Assembly: GCF_015476115.1 (NCBI RefSeq)
Contig: NZ_CP064295.1
Coordinates: 3,280,001-3,344,000 of the forward strand
DNA length: 64,000 bases
DNA from: Aegicerativicinus sediminis
GTDB lineage: Bacteria > Bacteroidota > Bacteroidia > Flavobacteriales > Flavobacteriaceae
Direction: 5' to 3'
Made by a program: the position numbers and the translations under genes
The notes under the pieces: generated by a model
Seen by the model: the letters and a program-made list of their open reading frames with translations, nothing else
Databases searched by the model: none
Told to the model about the DNA's origin: nothing
Shown here: piece after piece, positions 19,321 through 28,900 of the stretch
How the letters are laid out: the number at the start of each line of letters is the position of its first letter
Position numbering within the stretch: position 1 is the first letter of the stretch

Positions 19321-19998
19321 TTATTTGGTAGTAATTAAAATAACCCCATTTGCACCTCTCGACCCATAGGCTGCGGTTGCCGAGCCATCTTTTAACACAT
19401 CAATAGTTTTTAGGTCCCTTGGATTTAAATTCTTTAGAGGGGCGTTGTATGGTGAACCATTTAGTAGAATTAACGGATCGTTACTAGCCATTAAGCTACG
19501 GTTGCCTCTAATTTGAATTTTAATATCTCCATTATTTTCAATCACATTAACACCAGGGACAGTTTTCAGAAAGGAGGCAATGTCTAAGGTCTTTTCATTC
19601 TCTATTAAATTCTCATCGACTGAACTGCTAGAAATAGTACTTTCAGACCTTTTAATTTTCCCATAACCAGTATTAACATACTGTTCTTTATTTGTGTTAT
19701 GAAGATCATATTCCAAGACCAAGCTAAGGCTATCATTGCCCTTAATGGCTACTTTTTGGGTCTTATAAAGAGATTTGAAAAAAATGAGCTTCCCTTTATT
19801 AGGAACTTCAATATTAAATTAGCCAAGAGAATCAGTGTAAACTGCAATTTGCTCTTTTGAATATTTTACCTCAACACCTACCAGCGGTTTATTGAAAACA
19901 TTATTAACTACTCCTTTAATCACCGTTTGTCCTGTCAAATTTTGAATAGGAATAAAACAGAAAGCAAATAGTAAGTTATAACAAAGTTTCACCTTCAT
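19321..19998 (-). pseudogene. Plug-domain protein (barrel-less TonB-receptor relative) broken by one in-frame TAA
   Basis: Reading from ATG 19998 gives a signal peptide (ending LTGQ), then the start of a CarboxypepD_reg-like domain (TVIKGVVNNVFNKPLVGVEV...YTDSLG), then TAA at about 19819-19821. The same frame continues without shift as FNIEVPNKGKLIFF... into a TonB-receptor plug domain (LDIASFLKTVPGVNVIENNG, PLILLNGSP, GSRGANGVILITTK) and stops at 19321. Read through, it would be about 225 residues with no beta-barrel, a size seen for regulatory plug-only proteins in this phylum. One base change (for example AAA to TAA) explains the break. A sequencing error or stop readthrough is possible. 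A longer ATG exists at 20031. Confidence 0.75.
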
Positions 19999-20076
19999 CT
20001 GTTTATAATAATTGGAGAAGTAATGAAGCAAAGTAATTCTTAAACAAAGCGTGTTAATCCAGAATTTTTAGCCAAT

Positions 20077-20322
20077 TTAATATGCTTCAATCCAAGATCT
20101 TATGTCATAAGAAATTAATTGGCGCTTTTGCTTTTTTTGATGGATATGTTCTAATAACCTATTAATTTCTTTTCGCTCATTTGTCAATAAAGTCAAATCA
20201 CCTTCTGAAGATGTGGTGAATTCTTTCTTACATTTTATGCAAATGTATTCCTTTACAGAGTTTGTTATCTCTTTTGTGACTTTATAATCATGACCGTTCA
20301 CCGAACAGAGTAAATTATTCAT
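20077..20322 (-). CDS. Small protein with zinc-ribbon-like Cys pattern
   Basis: An 81-residue cytoplasmic protein. Residues 1-40 have MNNLLCSVNGHDYK followed by YICIKCKKEF, that is C-x5-H then CxxC, compatible with a single zinc-ribbon knuckle. The second half is basic and helical (NERKEINRLLEHIHQKKQKR). No family is recognised, although Cys6/His11 with a later CxxC is common in small flavobacterial proteins of unknown role. It lies upstream of the broken plug gene on the same strand. Confidence 0.55.
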   Translation of the reverse strand: MNNLLCSVNGHDYKVTKEITNSVKEYICIKCKKEFTTSSEGDLTLLTNERKEINRLLEHIHQKKQKRQLISYDIRSWIEAY

Positions 20323-20624
20323 TTTTTGCTATTAAGGTTATTCTAAAGGGATGCCGAAAAGCTACAAATAAATCTTGAATTCATTAAACAAAATGAGAAA
20401 AATTATCAGAAATCACTTTATTTAATTATCGAATTTAGGATTAGTAAATAATCCCATTTTTTTAATCTCTGTTATTAGGAGATTTATCGCTGCAATAAAG
20501 TTAGTTAATAACCTTGATTTTTATTACACATACACCGTTTAAATTCCTTCTTATTTGTAATATTAATATTGCTAATAACCTAAAATTCAGTTAACTTAGA
20601 AGACAACTAGAGAATTTTAGAGTA
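20323..20624. other. AT-rich intergenic region between divergent genes
   Basis: About 300 bases between the divergent small Cys-rich gene and the CotH-like gene. It must hold both promoters, but I see no clean TAnnTTTG plus TTTG pair, no hairpin and no further convincing open frame. Confidence 0.5.
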
Positions 20625-21830
20625 ATGCTGATTTTTATACGAATTATTCATCTCTCCTTCTCAATGCTTTTTGTTTTTCAACTTTTTGGACAATCGACTA
20701 CCAAAACAAATCTTGAATTAATAGACAAGGGCAAAAAAATAGATAATGTCATTGAATTTTCTATTTCAACTAACAACTATGCCCAAATGAAAAATACAGA
20801 TGGCAACAGTATTTCCCTGAATTCGAAAATCTTGAAAATAAACAATGATTTTATTGTTCCAAAGGATATTCATACTAGAGGTCAAACCACACAATATTAT
20901 AGGAGAAAAAGTTTAAGTTTTTCACTAGACTCAAAAGCTAAGATCATTCAAGGAGATGACACTCTAGGTATGAAAAAATTTGAGGCCATAAGTCTATCCA
21001 TGGATAATTTCTATTATAGAAACCGTTTGGCTTTCGGGCTTCTAAAAAAATTGAATCTGTTTAATCTTTTTTATGCTTATGGAGATATTAAAATTAATGA
21101 TGAACATGCTGGTGTCTATTTACTATTGCAGAGACCCCAAGATTGGGCCTTTAATATGAAAGATTCACCTATTTTAATTCGCCGAGGATATGACCATAAA
21201 ATTGAAAAAATTAAAACTGATAAGAAAGTGGATAAAAGTGAAATAAAGGCATATAGAAAGACTTTTTCTGAAATTTATAAACTTCTAAATGACTTTGACG
21301 GTGAGAGGCTTTACCAAGAGCTATCCAAACTATTGGATATTGAAATGTACATGAAATGGTTAGCGTTTAATTATTTCTTTAAAAATGGTGATTATACAGA
21401 TGAAGTTTTTTTCTATATAGACCCTACTGATGAAAAATTCAGGATTATTCCTTGGGATTATGACGATATTTTTTCTAATACTCCCCATGAAGGTAGAAAA
21501 GAAAAATATGATAAAATAGGGGACAAGTTTTTGTTTTCATCAGAAGATGAATTAGATCGGAAAATAGCGAATGACAATTTCTTATATGAACATTATCTGA
21601 AACAACTAAAAACCGTTGCGCTCCAACTTGATGAAAGTGTTTTAAAAGAGGTTTTTGAAAATACTTATGCAGAATTATACCCTTATTATTCCAATCCAGA
21701 TATTATTTCCATGGCGCAGTACGATTCCCATCCAACAGTCTCTATTCCTCTCCTAAAAAAGTCTTTAGAAGAATCATATGCTTATTTGTTGATGTCGAGA
21801 ACTGTAATATTGAATCAATTAAAAAATTAA
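20625..21830 (+). CDS. CotH-kinase-family exported protein
   Basis: A 401-residue protein with a signal peptide (ending QLFGQ). The core looks like the CotH protein-kinase-like fold, with MKKFEAISLSMDNFYYRNRLAF, then GDIKINDEHAGVYLLLQRPQDW, then ILIRRGYDHKIEKIK and finally KFRIIPWDYDDIF, which carries the acidic residues that bind metal in CotH (a DxD-type site). Family members phosphorylate secreted proteins or act on surface structures. The target here is unknown. It is monocistronic, with an inverted repeat in the gap to mlaE. Confidence 0.72.
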   Translation: MLIFIRIIHLSFSMLFVFQLFGQSTTKTNLELIDKGKKIDNVIEFSISTNNYAQMKNTDGNSISLNSKILKINNDFIVPKDIHTRGQTTQYYRRKSLSFSLDSKAKIIQGDDTLGMKKFEAISLSMDNFYYRNRLAFGLLKKLNLFNLFYAYGDIKINDEHAGVYLLLQRPQDWAFNMKDSPILIRRGYDHKIEKIKTDKKVDKSEIKAYRKTFSEIYKLLNDFDGERLYQELSKLLDIEMYMKWLAFNYFFKNGDYTDEVFFYIDPTDEKFRIIPWDYDDIFSNTPHEGRKEKYDKIGDKFLFSSEDELDRKIANDNFLYEHYLKQLKTVALQLDESVLKEVFENTYAELYPYYSNPDIISMAQYDSHPTVSIPLLKKSLEESYAYLLMSRTVILNQLKN

Positions 21831-21906
21831 AAAAATTCAATAGTCCAGACTAATTGACCCATTTTTCCAATTAATCACCTCTTTTTCAATTAGTTTATTA
21901 AAGACG

Positions 21907-21930
21907 TTCTTATGATTTTAATCATAAGAA
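21907..21930. repeat. Perfect 10-bp inverted repeat before the MCE operon
   Basis: TTCTTATGAT / ATCATAAGAA with a 4-nt loop, 76 bp after the CotH-like stop and 45 bp before the mlaE-like start. No T-run follows, so it is either a weak terminator of the upstream gene or an operator/leader hairpin of the MCE operon. Confidence 0.5.
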
Positions 21931-21975
21931 TTAGGAATTTATTGAGGTAATTTTAAATATTACAGATACAATGTT

Positions 21976-22758
21976 ATGCCTATTTCAGATAAGATATTAG
22001 GCAGTCCAAAAGCCTTTTTGATTGAGATTGGAGAATTATCCCATTTCATCGGAAGGTTCTTTATTGAATTACCCAAAAGACCATTTGAGTTTAAAGAATT
22101 TTTGAGGCAGTGTTTCAACATAGGGAACAAGTCAGTTTTGTTGGTGGGTATTACCGGTTTTATTATTGGTTTGGTATTAACCCTTCAAACTAGACCAACC
22201 CTCTTAGAATTTGGTGCAGTTTCTTGGATGCCATCCATGGTTGGGATTTCAATTGTAAGAGAAATTGGCCCTATGATCATAGCCTTGGTGTGTGCAGGTA
22301 AAATAGGTTCGGGTATTGGTGCAGAGTTATGCTCGATGCGGGTAACTGAACAAATAGACGCAATGGAAGTTTCTGGTACAAATCCATTTAAATACTTAGT
22401 GGTTACTAGAGTTATGGCAACAACTTTAATGATTCCATTATTAGTAATATTCGGAGATGCGGTTGCTTTGTATGGATCATTTCTTGTTGAAAATCTAAAA
22501 GGCAATGTTTCATTTTATCTATTCTTTAACCAAGTATTTGGAGGTTTAGAATTTGGCGACTTAATACCTGCAACCATAAAGACTTTTTTCTTTGGATTTG
22601 CTATTGGAATAGTTGGAAGTTTTAAGGGATATTTTTGCAGTAAAGGAACTGCCGGAGTAGGTATAGCCGCTAATTCCGCAGTTGTATTTACGTCACTTCT
22701 CTTGTTTATAATAGATTTTATAGCAGTATTTGTTACGGATATATTCTATGATTTATGA
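21976..22758 (+). CDS. mlaE: MlaE-family lipid ABC transporter permease
   Basis: A 260-residue inner-membrane permease. It shows five or so hydrophobic helices and the family hallmark GPMIIALVCAGKIGSGIGAELCSMRVTEQ (residues about 96-124) with EQIDAMEVSGTNP, where the coupling helix touches the ATPase. It moves phospholipids between the inner membrane and the MCE protein that follows. It overlaps the ATPase gene by 4 bp (ATGA), a sign of translational coupling. Confidence 0.92.
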   Translation: MPISDKILGSPKAFLIEIGELSHFIGRFFIELPKRPFEFKEFLRQCFNIGNKSVLLVGITGFIIGLVLTLQTRPTLLEFGAVSWMPSMVGISIVREIGPMIIALVCAGKIGSGIGAELCSMRVTEQIDAMEVSGTNPFKYLVVTRVMATTLMIPLLVIFGDAVALYGSFLVENLKGNVSFYLFFNQVFGGLEFGDLIPATIKTFFFGFAIGIVGSFKGYFCSKGTAGVGIAANSAVVFTSLLLFIIDFIAVFVTDIFYDL

Positions 22759-23540
22759 AAACCCAAACGAACATAGGAGAAAAGAGATCAGATGACCAAT
22801 CCAATCGAGAAGTAGTTCTTGAAATTAAAAATCTATATAAAAGCTTTGGAGATAACAAGGTACTTAATGGTTTCAATATGAAATTGTTTAAAGGAGAAAA
22901 CCTTGTTATTATGGGAAAATCTGGATCCGGAAAATCTGTAATGATTAAATGCTTAATTGGGTTAATGCAGGCCGATAGCGGAGACATTTTTCTAATGGAA
23001 AAAAATTTGTCCAAAATGGGTCAAAACGAATTGAATACCATAAGAGCAGATATAGGATTTTTGTTTCAAGGAAGTGCTCTTTATGATTCAATGACCGTCA
23101 GGGAAAATTTAGAATTTCCTTTGAGGAGACATAGAAATCGTTTTGCAGAGAACGAGGATACTGAACAATTAGTAATTGATGCTTTGGAAGATGTTGGTTT
23201 GGCACATACGTTAGATTTAATGCCAGCAGAATTGTCGGGTGGAATGAAAAGACGGGTGGCTTTAGCAAGGACACTCATTTTGAAGCCAAAAATAATTCTT
23301 TACGACGAACCTACAACAGGTTTAGACCCTATTACAGCAAAAGAAATAATCCTGCTTATTGAAAAATTGCAGAAAAAATTTAATACTTCCTCACTAATAA
23401 TTACGCACGATGTGGATTGCGCTAGGGTCATTTCTGATCGGATGATATTGCTAATTGATGGGCTAAATTATGTGGAAGGAACTTTTGATGAACTTGTAGC
23501 TAATAATGATCCTAAGGTGAAAGCATTTTTTAAACAGTAA
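22755..23540 (+). CDS. mlaF: MlaF-type ABC transporter ATP-binding protein
   Basis: A 261-residue ABC ATPase that powers the MlaE permease. Walker A is GKSGSGKSVMIK (about residue 54), the signature is LSGGMKRRVALAR (about residue 160), and Walker B is IILYDEPTTGLDP. The His switch is in ITHDVD. The GGMKRR variant is typical of MCE-linked ATPases. An N-terminal extension of about 20 charged residues precedes the core. The MCE gene starts 10 bp downstream. Confidence 0.93.
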   Translation: MKTQTNIGEKRSDDQSNREVVLEIKNLYKSFGDNKVLNGFNMKLFKGENLVIMGKSGSGKSVMIKCLIGLMQADSGDIFLMEKNLSKMGQNELNTIRADIGFLFQGSALYDSMTVRENLEFPLRRHRNRFAENEDTEQLVIDALEDVGLAHTLDLMPAELSGGMKRRVALARTLILKPKIILYDEPTTGLDPITAKEIILLIEKLQKKFNTSSLIITHDVDCARVISDRMILLIDGLNYVEGTFDELVANNDPKVKAFFKQ

Positions 23541-23550
23541 AAGAAGGGTA

Positions 23551-24543
23551 ATGAAAAAATCTAAATCACATGATCTCAAATTGGGATTTTTCGTAATACT
23601 AAGTACGGCCTTATTCGTAGTGGCGGTTTATTTAGTTGGTCAAAATAGAAATTTATTCACCAAAAGCTTCACTGTTAGTGCTTACTTCCAAAATATTAAT
23701 GGCCTACAAAGAGGTAATAATGTAAGGTATTCCGGTATAGATATAGGTATGGTTCAAGGAATTGAAATGGTAAATGACTCAGTGATAAAAGTTACCATGA
23801 AAATTGATGAAAAAGTTGTCGAACACATCCATAAAAATGCTGTAGCTACAATTGGTTCAGATGGATTGGTAGGTAATGTCATTGTTAATATTATTCCAGG
23901 GGAAGGCTATGCCGAACAGATTGAAAATGGGGATGAAATTGAGTCATATAGTCGAATAGGTCCTGATGATATTTTGAATACATTAAATGCTACCAGTGAT
24001 AACTTAGCCTTACTTATTTCTGGACTCAGAAAAATAACAGATAAGTTAAACTATGGTGAGGGCACGCTAGGTGTATTATTAAATGATACAACCATGGCAT
24101 ATGATTTAAAGGCTACAAGCAAAAATTTAAAACTAGCTAGTCATAGAGCAAATGATGCAATTTTAGAGCTAAATCAATTAATAGCATCATTGAAATCAAA
24201 TACAGAAACCACTGTTGGGGTATTATTAAATGATACAATTTCTGGTAGAAATCTTAAATCTGCGTTTAGCAATTTAAATGATACAAGCGATAGATTGGAA
24301 CAAATGTCCCTTTCCCTAAATAACTATCTAGATGAAATTGAATCGGCTAATGGCGCATTAAATTATATAACCAAGGATTCAAGCTTAGTTAATGAAATTA
24401 AATCGACTATTGAAAATGTAAATAGTGGCACCTCAAAATTTAACGAGAATATGGAGGCCTTAAAACATAATTTTTTGTTTAGGGGGTATTTTAAAAAGCT
24501 AGAAAAGAAAGAGAAGAAGCAAAAAGAGGAACAATTTAATTGA
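23551..24543 (+). CDS. mlaD: MCE-domain (MlaD-type) lipid-binding protein
   Basis: A 330-residue protein with one N-terminal membrane anchor (LGFFVILSTALFVVAVYLVG, residues 11-30). A single MCE domain follows (VSAYFQNINGLQRGNNVRYSGIDIG... GLVGNVIVNIIPG). The long C-terminal part is helical with Asn/Leu repeats (GTLGVLLND twice-like, at about 172 and 223), ending in a Lys/Glu tail. MCE proteins form hexameric channels that carry lipids across the periplasm. It is the third gene of the operon; its stop overlaps the TTG start of the next gene. Confidence 0.92.
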   Translation: MKKSKSHDLKLGFFVILSTALFVVAVYLVGQNRNLFTKSFTVSAYFQNINGLQRGNNVRYSGIDIGMVQGIEMVNDSVIKVTMKIDEKVVEHIHKNAVATIGSDGLVGNVIVNIIPGEGYAEQIENGDEIESYSRIGPDDILNTLNATSDNLALLISGLRKITDKLNYGEGTLGVLLNDTTMAYDLKATSKNLKLASHRANDAILELNQLIASLKSNTETTVGVLLNDTISGRNLKSAFSNLNDTSDRLEQMSLSLNNYLDEIESANGALNYITKDSSLVNEIKSTIENVNSGTSKFNENMEALKHNFLFRGYFKKLEKKEKKQKEEQFN

Positions 24544-25112
24544 AGCAAATTTTATTCATATTAATCCTAATGATAGCTTATGGAGGTTTTTCCCAAAATT
24601 CTCCTAGGAATAGGAAACTGTTTCATTTTGATAATCGAGGAATAAAACCTGATTCTGTTGTGGTTCATATTGATTCTTTAACTACACAGCAACTGTTAAA
24701 TAAAATGACTGTATGGGCTAAAACATCAAAAATAAAGGGCTGCAAAATTGAGGTGTTTTCTTCATTTATTGGAGAGGACATTACAATAAAAGGTAAGTGT
24801 AGGAATTTGATAAGATCCAAAAATAACTCAGGAATTAATCCCATAAAAACAGGAAAATTTACAATTGAGCTGAAAGTTGATTTTTGCTGTTATACATTTC
24901 AGCCACAATCTTTTAAATATAGTAATGGTCTGGGAGTGTTTAATAACATGAGTATAAAGGAAAACTCTATTTCCATCTTTAAGAATAATGGTGAAATTAG
25001 GGAAGGGTTCCAGTTATTTCCTAGCGCAATTCAAAATTTATTCAATATGGTTGAAGCTAGCCTTTATTATTATTTGAAAACAGGTGAACAGCTCGTTTTT
25101 AAATATTATTGA
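24540..25112 (+). CDS. Exported hypothetical protein of the MCE operon (DUF4468-like)
   Basis: A 190-residue protein starting at TTG 24540, overlapping the mlaD stop by 4 bp. It has a signal peptide (KQILFILILMIAYGGFSQ). The body (DSLTTQQLLNKMTVWAKTSKIK... TFQPQSFKYSNGLG) loosely resembles DUF4468, a small alpha/beta domain of exported Bacteroidota proteins, but the match is by eye only. The overlap says it is translated with the MCE operon, so it may be an accessory periplasmic part of the lipid transporter. Confidence 0.65.
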   Translation: MKQILFILILMIAYGGFSQNSPRNRKLFHFDNRGIKPDSVVVHIDSLTTQQLLNKMTVWAKTSKIKGCKIEVFSSFIGEDITIKGKCRNLIRSKNNSGINPIKTGKFTIELKVDFCCYTFQPQSFKYSNGLGVFNNMSIKENSISIFKNNGEIREGFQLFPSAIQNLFNMVEASLYYYLKTGEQLVFKYY

Positions 25113-25148
25113 TGTTCCAAAAATGGAAAAACTAATTTAATATATAAC

Positions 25149-25787
25149 ATGAAAACAATTATTAACCTTTTGATTCTTATTGCACTAGGAATTTTTTTAG
25201 ATTCTTGTGCGACCGCTAAGATTTATGAAAGTCCAGACGCTCGTGATCTTGCAAGAAATGAAAACTTGATTGCCATTCTTCCTCCAATTGTAACAATTGA
25301 GGCAAAGAAAAATGTTGAGGCAGAAGCCATTAAAGAACAACAAATTAAGGAATCTTTGAATTTTCAAAAAGAAATGTATTCTTGGATTTTACAAAGGAAG
25401 ATGGAAGGTAAAGTAGTTCAAGAAATAATGGATATTGAAACTACTAATGCAATTTTGAATAATGCTGGGTATCCTGAAAAAGTACTTCAACCTTATGAAA
25501 TGTGTCAGTTATTAGGAGTAGATGCGACCTTAGGGTCTAATTACTCAATTACCAAACCTATGAGTACCGGTGCAGCAGTGGCCTTGGCAGTTGTTGGAGT
25601 TTTTGGTCCAACTAACCGAGTTTCTGCTTCATTAAATATTAAGGATTGTATGGCTAATAAAGAAATTTGGCATTACGAACATGAATTTTCTGGTTCATTA
25701 GGATCTAGTTCTCGATTATTGGTCGATGCCTTGATGCGTAACGCAAGCAAGAAAATGCCTTATGTTATTGAAGAGAAAGTTAAATAG
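25149..25787 (+). CDS. Lipoprotein of the MCE operon (GNA1162/DUF799-like)
   Basis: A 212-residue lipoprotein with signal LLILIALGIFLDSC (Cys20). The mature part has NLIAILPPIVTIEAKKN, then helical segments, then ATLGSNYSITKPMSTGAAVALAV and a strand-rich end (ASLNIKDC...EIWHYEHEFSGS). The arrangement recalls DUF799/GNA1162-type outer-membrane lipoproteins that assist envelope complexes. It starts 36 bp after the preceding gene and ends just before a strong terminator, so it is the last gene of the operon. Confidence 0.65.
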   Translation: MKTIINLLILIALGIFLDSCATAKIYESPDARDLARNENLIAILPPIVTIEAKKNVEAEAIKEQQIKESLNFQKEMYSWILQRKMEGKVVQEIMDIETTNAILNNAGYPEKVLQPYEMCQLLGVDATLGSNYSITKPMSTGAAVALAVVGVFGPTNRVSASLNIKDCMANKEIWHYEHEFSGSLGSSSRLLVDALMRNASKKMPYVIEEKVK

Positions 25788-25809
25788 AGCTTCCTAATAT
25801 CTAATAAAA

Positions 25810-25852
25810 AACACTAGGAGAATTAATGCTTGTCATTAATTCTCCTAGTGTT
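25810..25852 (+). terminator. Strong hairpin terminator closing the MCE operon
   Basis: A perfect 19-bp inverted repeat (arms 25810-25828 and 25834-25852, core CACTAGGAGAATTAATG) around a 5-nt loop, 22 bp after the lipoprotein stop. A short, T-poor tail follows (AAAATTCATTTT). The stem is unusually long for an intrinsic terminator and may also protect the 3' end. Confidence 0.8.
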
Positions 25853-25999
25853 AAAATTCATTTTAATGAGCGTCTAAATAAGACTAAACAATGATTTTGT
25901 TTCATGTTTAAAATAAATTCAAAATAGATTCAGTGTTTAGGAAATCGCAATTTCGTAAGATTGTATATAAATTAGAATTTCATTCAAAAAGATGCGTAC

Positions 26000-28900
26000 A
26001 TGATTGATCGGATCATACAATACAGTATCCGCCACAAATTAATTATTATCCTTTTTTCATTAGCAATTATAGCGTCCGGAATATATTCTCTGTTTAATAT
26101 TCCAATTGGTGCTGTACCAGATATTACAAATAATCAAGTTCAAATAATTACCACTTCTAGGAATTTGGCTACTGAGGATGTAGAAAAATTTCTTACATAT
26201 CCAGTTGAATTGGAAATGGCAAATCTTCCTGAAGTAAAGGAAATAAGATCTGTTTCAAAATTTGGTCTTTCGGTAGTTACTGTTGTATTTAACGACCGCA
26301 TCGGTACATATTTACCAAGGCAACTTATTGCTGAAAAAATTAAATCCGCCCAAGAAAAAATACCCTCTGGTTTTGGTATACCCTTTATGGGGCCAATTTC
26401 AACAGGTTTAGGAGAAATTTATCAATATGTTATTGAGGTAGATTCAACAAGTAGAGATAAATATACTCTTACAGATATAAGAACGATACAGGATTGGTTG
26501 GTTAAAAGGCAATTATCGGGTATTCCTGGAGTGGTTGAAGTAAATACATGGGGTGGTTATCTTAAACAATATGAGGTGGCCGTAAATCCAGAAAAACTAA
26601 AAAGTCTTAATCTATCATTATCAGAAACTTTTGTTGCTTTAGAAAAAAACAACAGTGTTGCTGGTGGTGGATATATAGAAAAAACCAATCAAACTTATTT
26701 CATAAGGGGTGAAGGTCTAATTGGATCTAAGGAAGACATTGAAAATATTGTAATTGAAAGTAGGAACGGAATTCCTATCTATGTTAGAGATATTGCAACA
26801 GTAAGGTTTGGTCATGCTACCAGATTTGGGGCTATAACTGGAAATGGTGAAGGTGAAAAGGTTCTTGGCCAGGTAATGATGCTAAAGGATGCAAATTCCA
26901 AAGAAGTTATTGAAGCCGTTAAAGAAAGGGTTGAACAAATTCAAACCACATTACCAAAGGGAATTAGCATCAATGGATTTTTAGAACGAAGTGAGCTAAT
27001 AGGCAAAACAACTGCAACAATTGCAGAAAATCTTATTCTCGGCTGTCTTATAGTAATCTTTGTTGTGATTCTTTTATTGGGGAATTTTAGATCTGGGATG
27101 GTTGTTGCTTCGGTTATACCATTGTGTCTTTTATTCGCACTTACATTAATGTACATTTTTGGCGTAGACGCCAACCTAATGAGTTTAGGTGCCATCGATT
27201 TCGGGATAATTATTGATGGTGCCGTCATTATTGTGGAGTTTATCGCTTTTAAGATTACTTCCGAACGAGAGAAAATTATAAGCCTCCCTAAATCTGACAA
27301 ACAAAATTTAATTGATTCAATTACAAACTCTGGAGCGTCTAAAATGATGCACTCTGCCATTTTCGGTCAATTGATAATAATTATTGTGTTTATTCCAATA
27401 TTGTCATTAGTTGGGGTAGAAGGTAAGATGTTTAAACCCATGGCATTGGTTTTTTGCTTCGCTCTTTTAGGTGCCATAGTTCTTTGTTTTACGTATGTCC
27501 CCGTAATGGCTTCTCTATTTATAAAGCCTACAGACCCTAATAAGAATACAATTTCCTCAAGATTAATTAAGTTTCTTGAAGATAAATACAAACCAACCAT
27601 GGCCTGGGCTCTTAAAAGGAAAAGACTTGTTTTAGGTCTTGGATTCTCAATGCTACTATTATCAATTTTTCTTTTCAGCAGGATGGGAGGTGAATTTGTT
27701 CCAACTTTGGATGAGGGTGATTTTGTAATTCAACCCGTCTTCAAAACAGGAACATCGTTGAGTAAAACAGTGGAAAACATCACAAAAATTGAAAAGATTC
27801 TTAAAGAGTTCCCTGAAGTTGAACAAGTTGTAAGTAGAATAGGAGCGGCTGAAGTACCTACAGACCCAATGTCTATGGAGGAAAGTGATGTTATAATCAA
27901 ATTAAAGCCAAAAAAGGAATGGAAAACAGCAAATGATAAAGATGAGTTAGCAGATCAATTTAAGAAAGCTTTATCCATTTTACCTGGGATAGATTATGAA
28001 TTTACCCAACCTATTGAAATGCGATTTAATGAATTGATTACAGGAGTTAGGGCTGATTTGGCAATTAAAATTTTTGGTGAGAATTTGGATGTTCTCTATA
28101 AAAAGGCTGTTGAAATTGAAAAGGCCATCCAAAATATTGATGGTGCCTCTGATATAGTTGTAGAAAAAACAGTAGGATTACCCCAAATGTCTGTTACTTA
28201 CAATAGGCAAAAAATAGCAAAACATGGATTAAATGTTCAAGATCTTAATGATATCATTTCCATGGGATTCGCAGGTAAAACTGCAGGGACTATTTTTGAA
28301 GGGGAAAAGCAATTCGATTTGGTGATTCGATATGATAAGGACCATCATAAGGACATACAAGATATAGAATGGGCATCAGTAAAACTGCCTAATGGAAGCC
28401 ACATGCCCCTGAAAGAATTTGCAACAATCGAATATAATAGAGGGCCTGCCAAAATCTCAAGGGACAATACTAAGAGAAGAATTGTGGTAGGTGTTAATGT
28501 TAGAAATCGAGATTTGGAATCGGTCGTTAATGATGTTCAAAAAACAATTGAATCAAAAATTACGCTTCCTCCGGGCTATATTGTCGAATATGGCGGTCAA
28601 TTTGAAAATTTGCGTACCGCAAAAAATCGATTAATGATTGCTGTTCCTGTAGCATTAATCCTAATTTTTATTTTACTCTACTTTGCATTTGATTCTATTA
28701 AAGATGCCCTAATTATATATAGCGCCATACCGATGGCCGCTGTGGGTGGAATTTTCTTGTTGTATTTGCGTGGAATGCCATTCAGTATTTCTGCTGGAGT
28801 TGGGTTTATAGCGTTGTTTGGGATTGCTGTATTAAATGGGATTGTACTAATCGAAGAATTTAAAGAACTTAAGTCCCATGGTATAAGGGACATTCATGAT

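Noticed and set aside
22185-22505. Minus-strand frame of 106 residues inside mlaE
   Set aside because: Antisense to a clear MlaE permease, with no family features or start signals of its own.
26941-27600. Minus-strand frames inside the RND pump gene
   Set aside because: Shadows of hydrophobic helices on the other strand.
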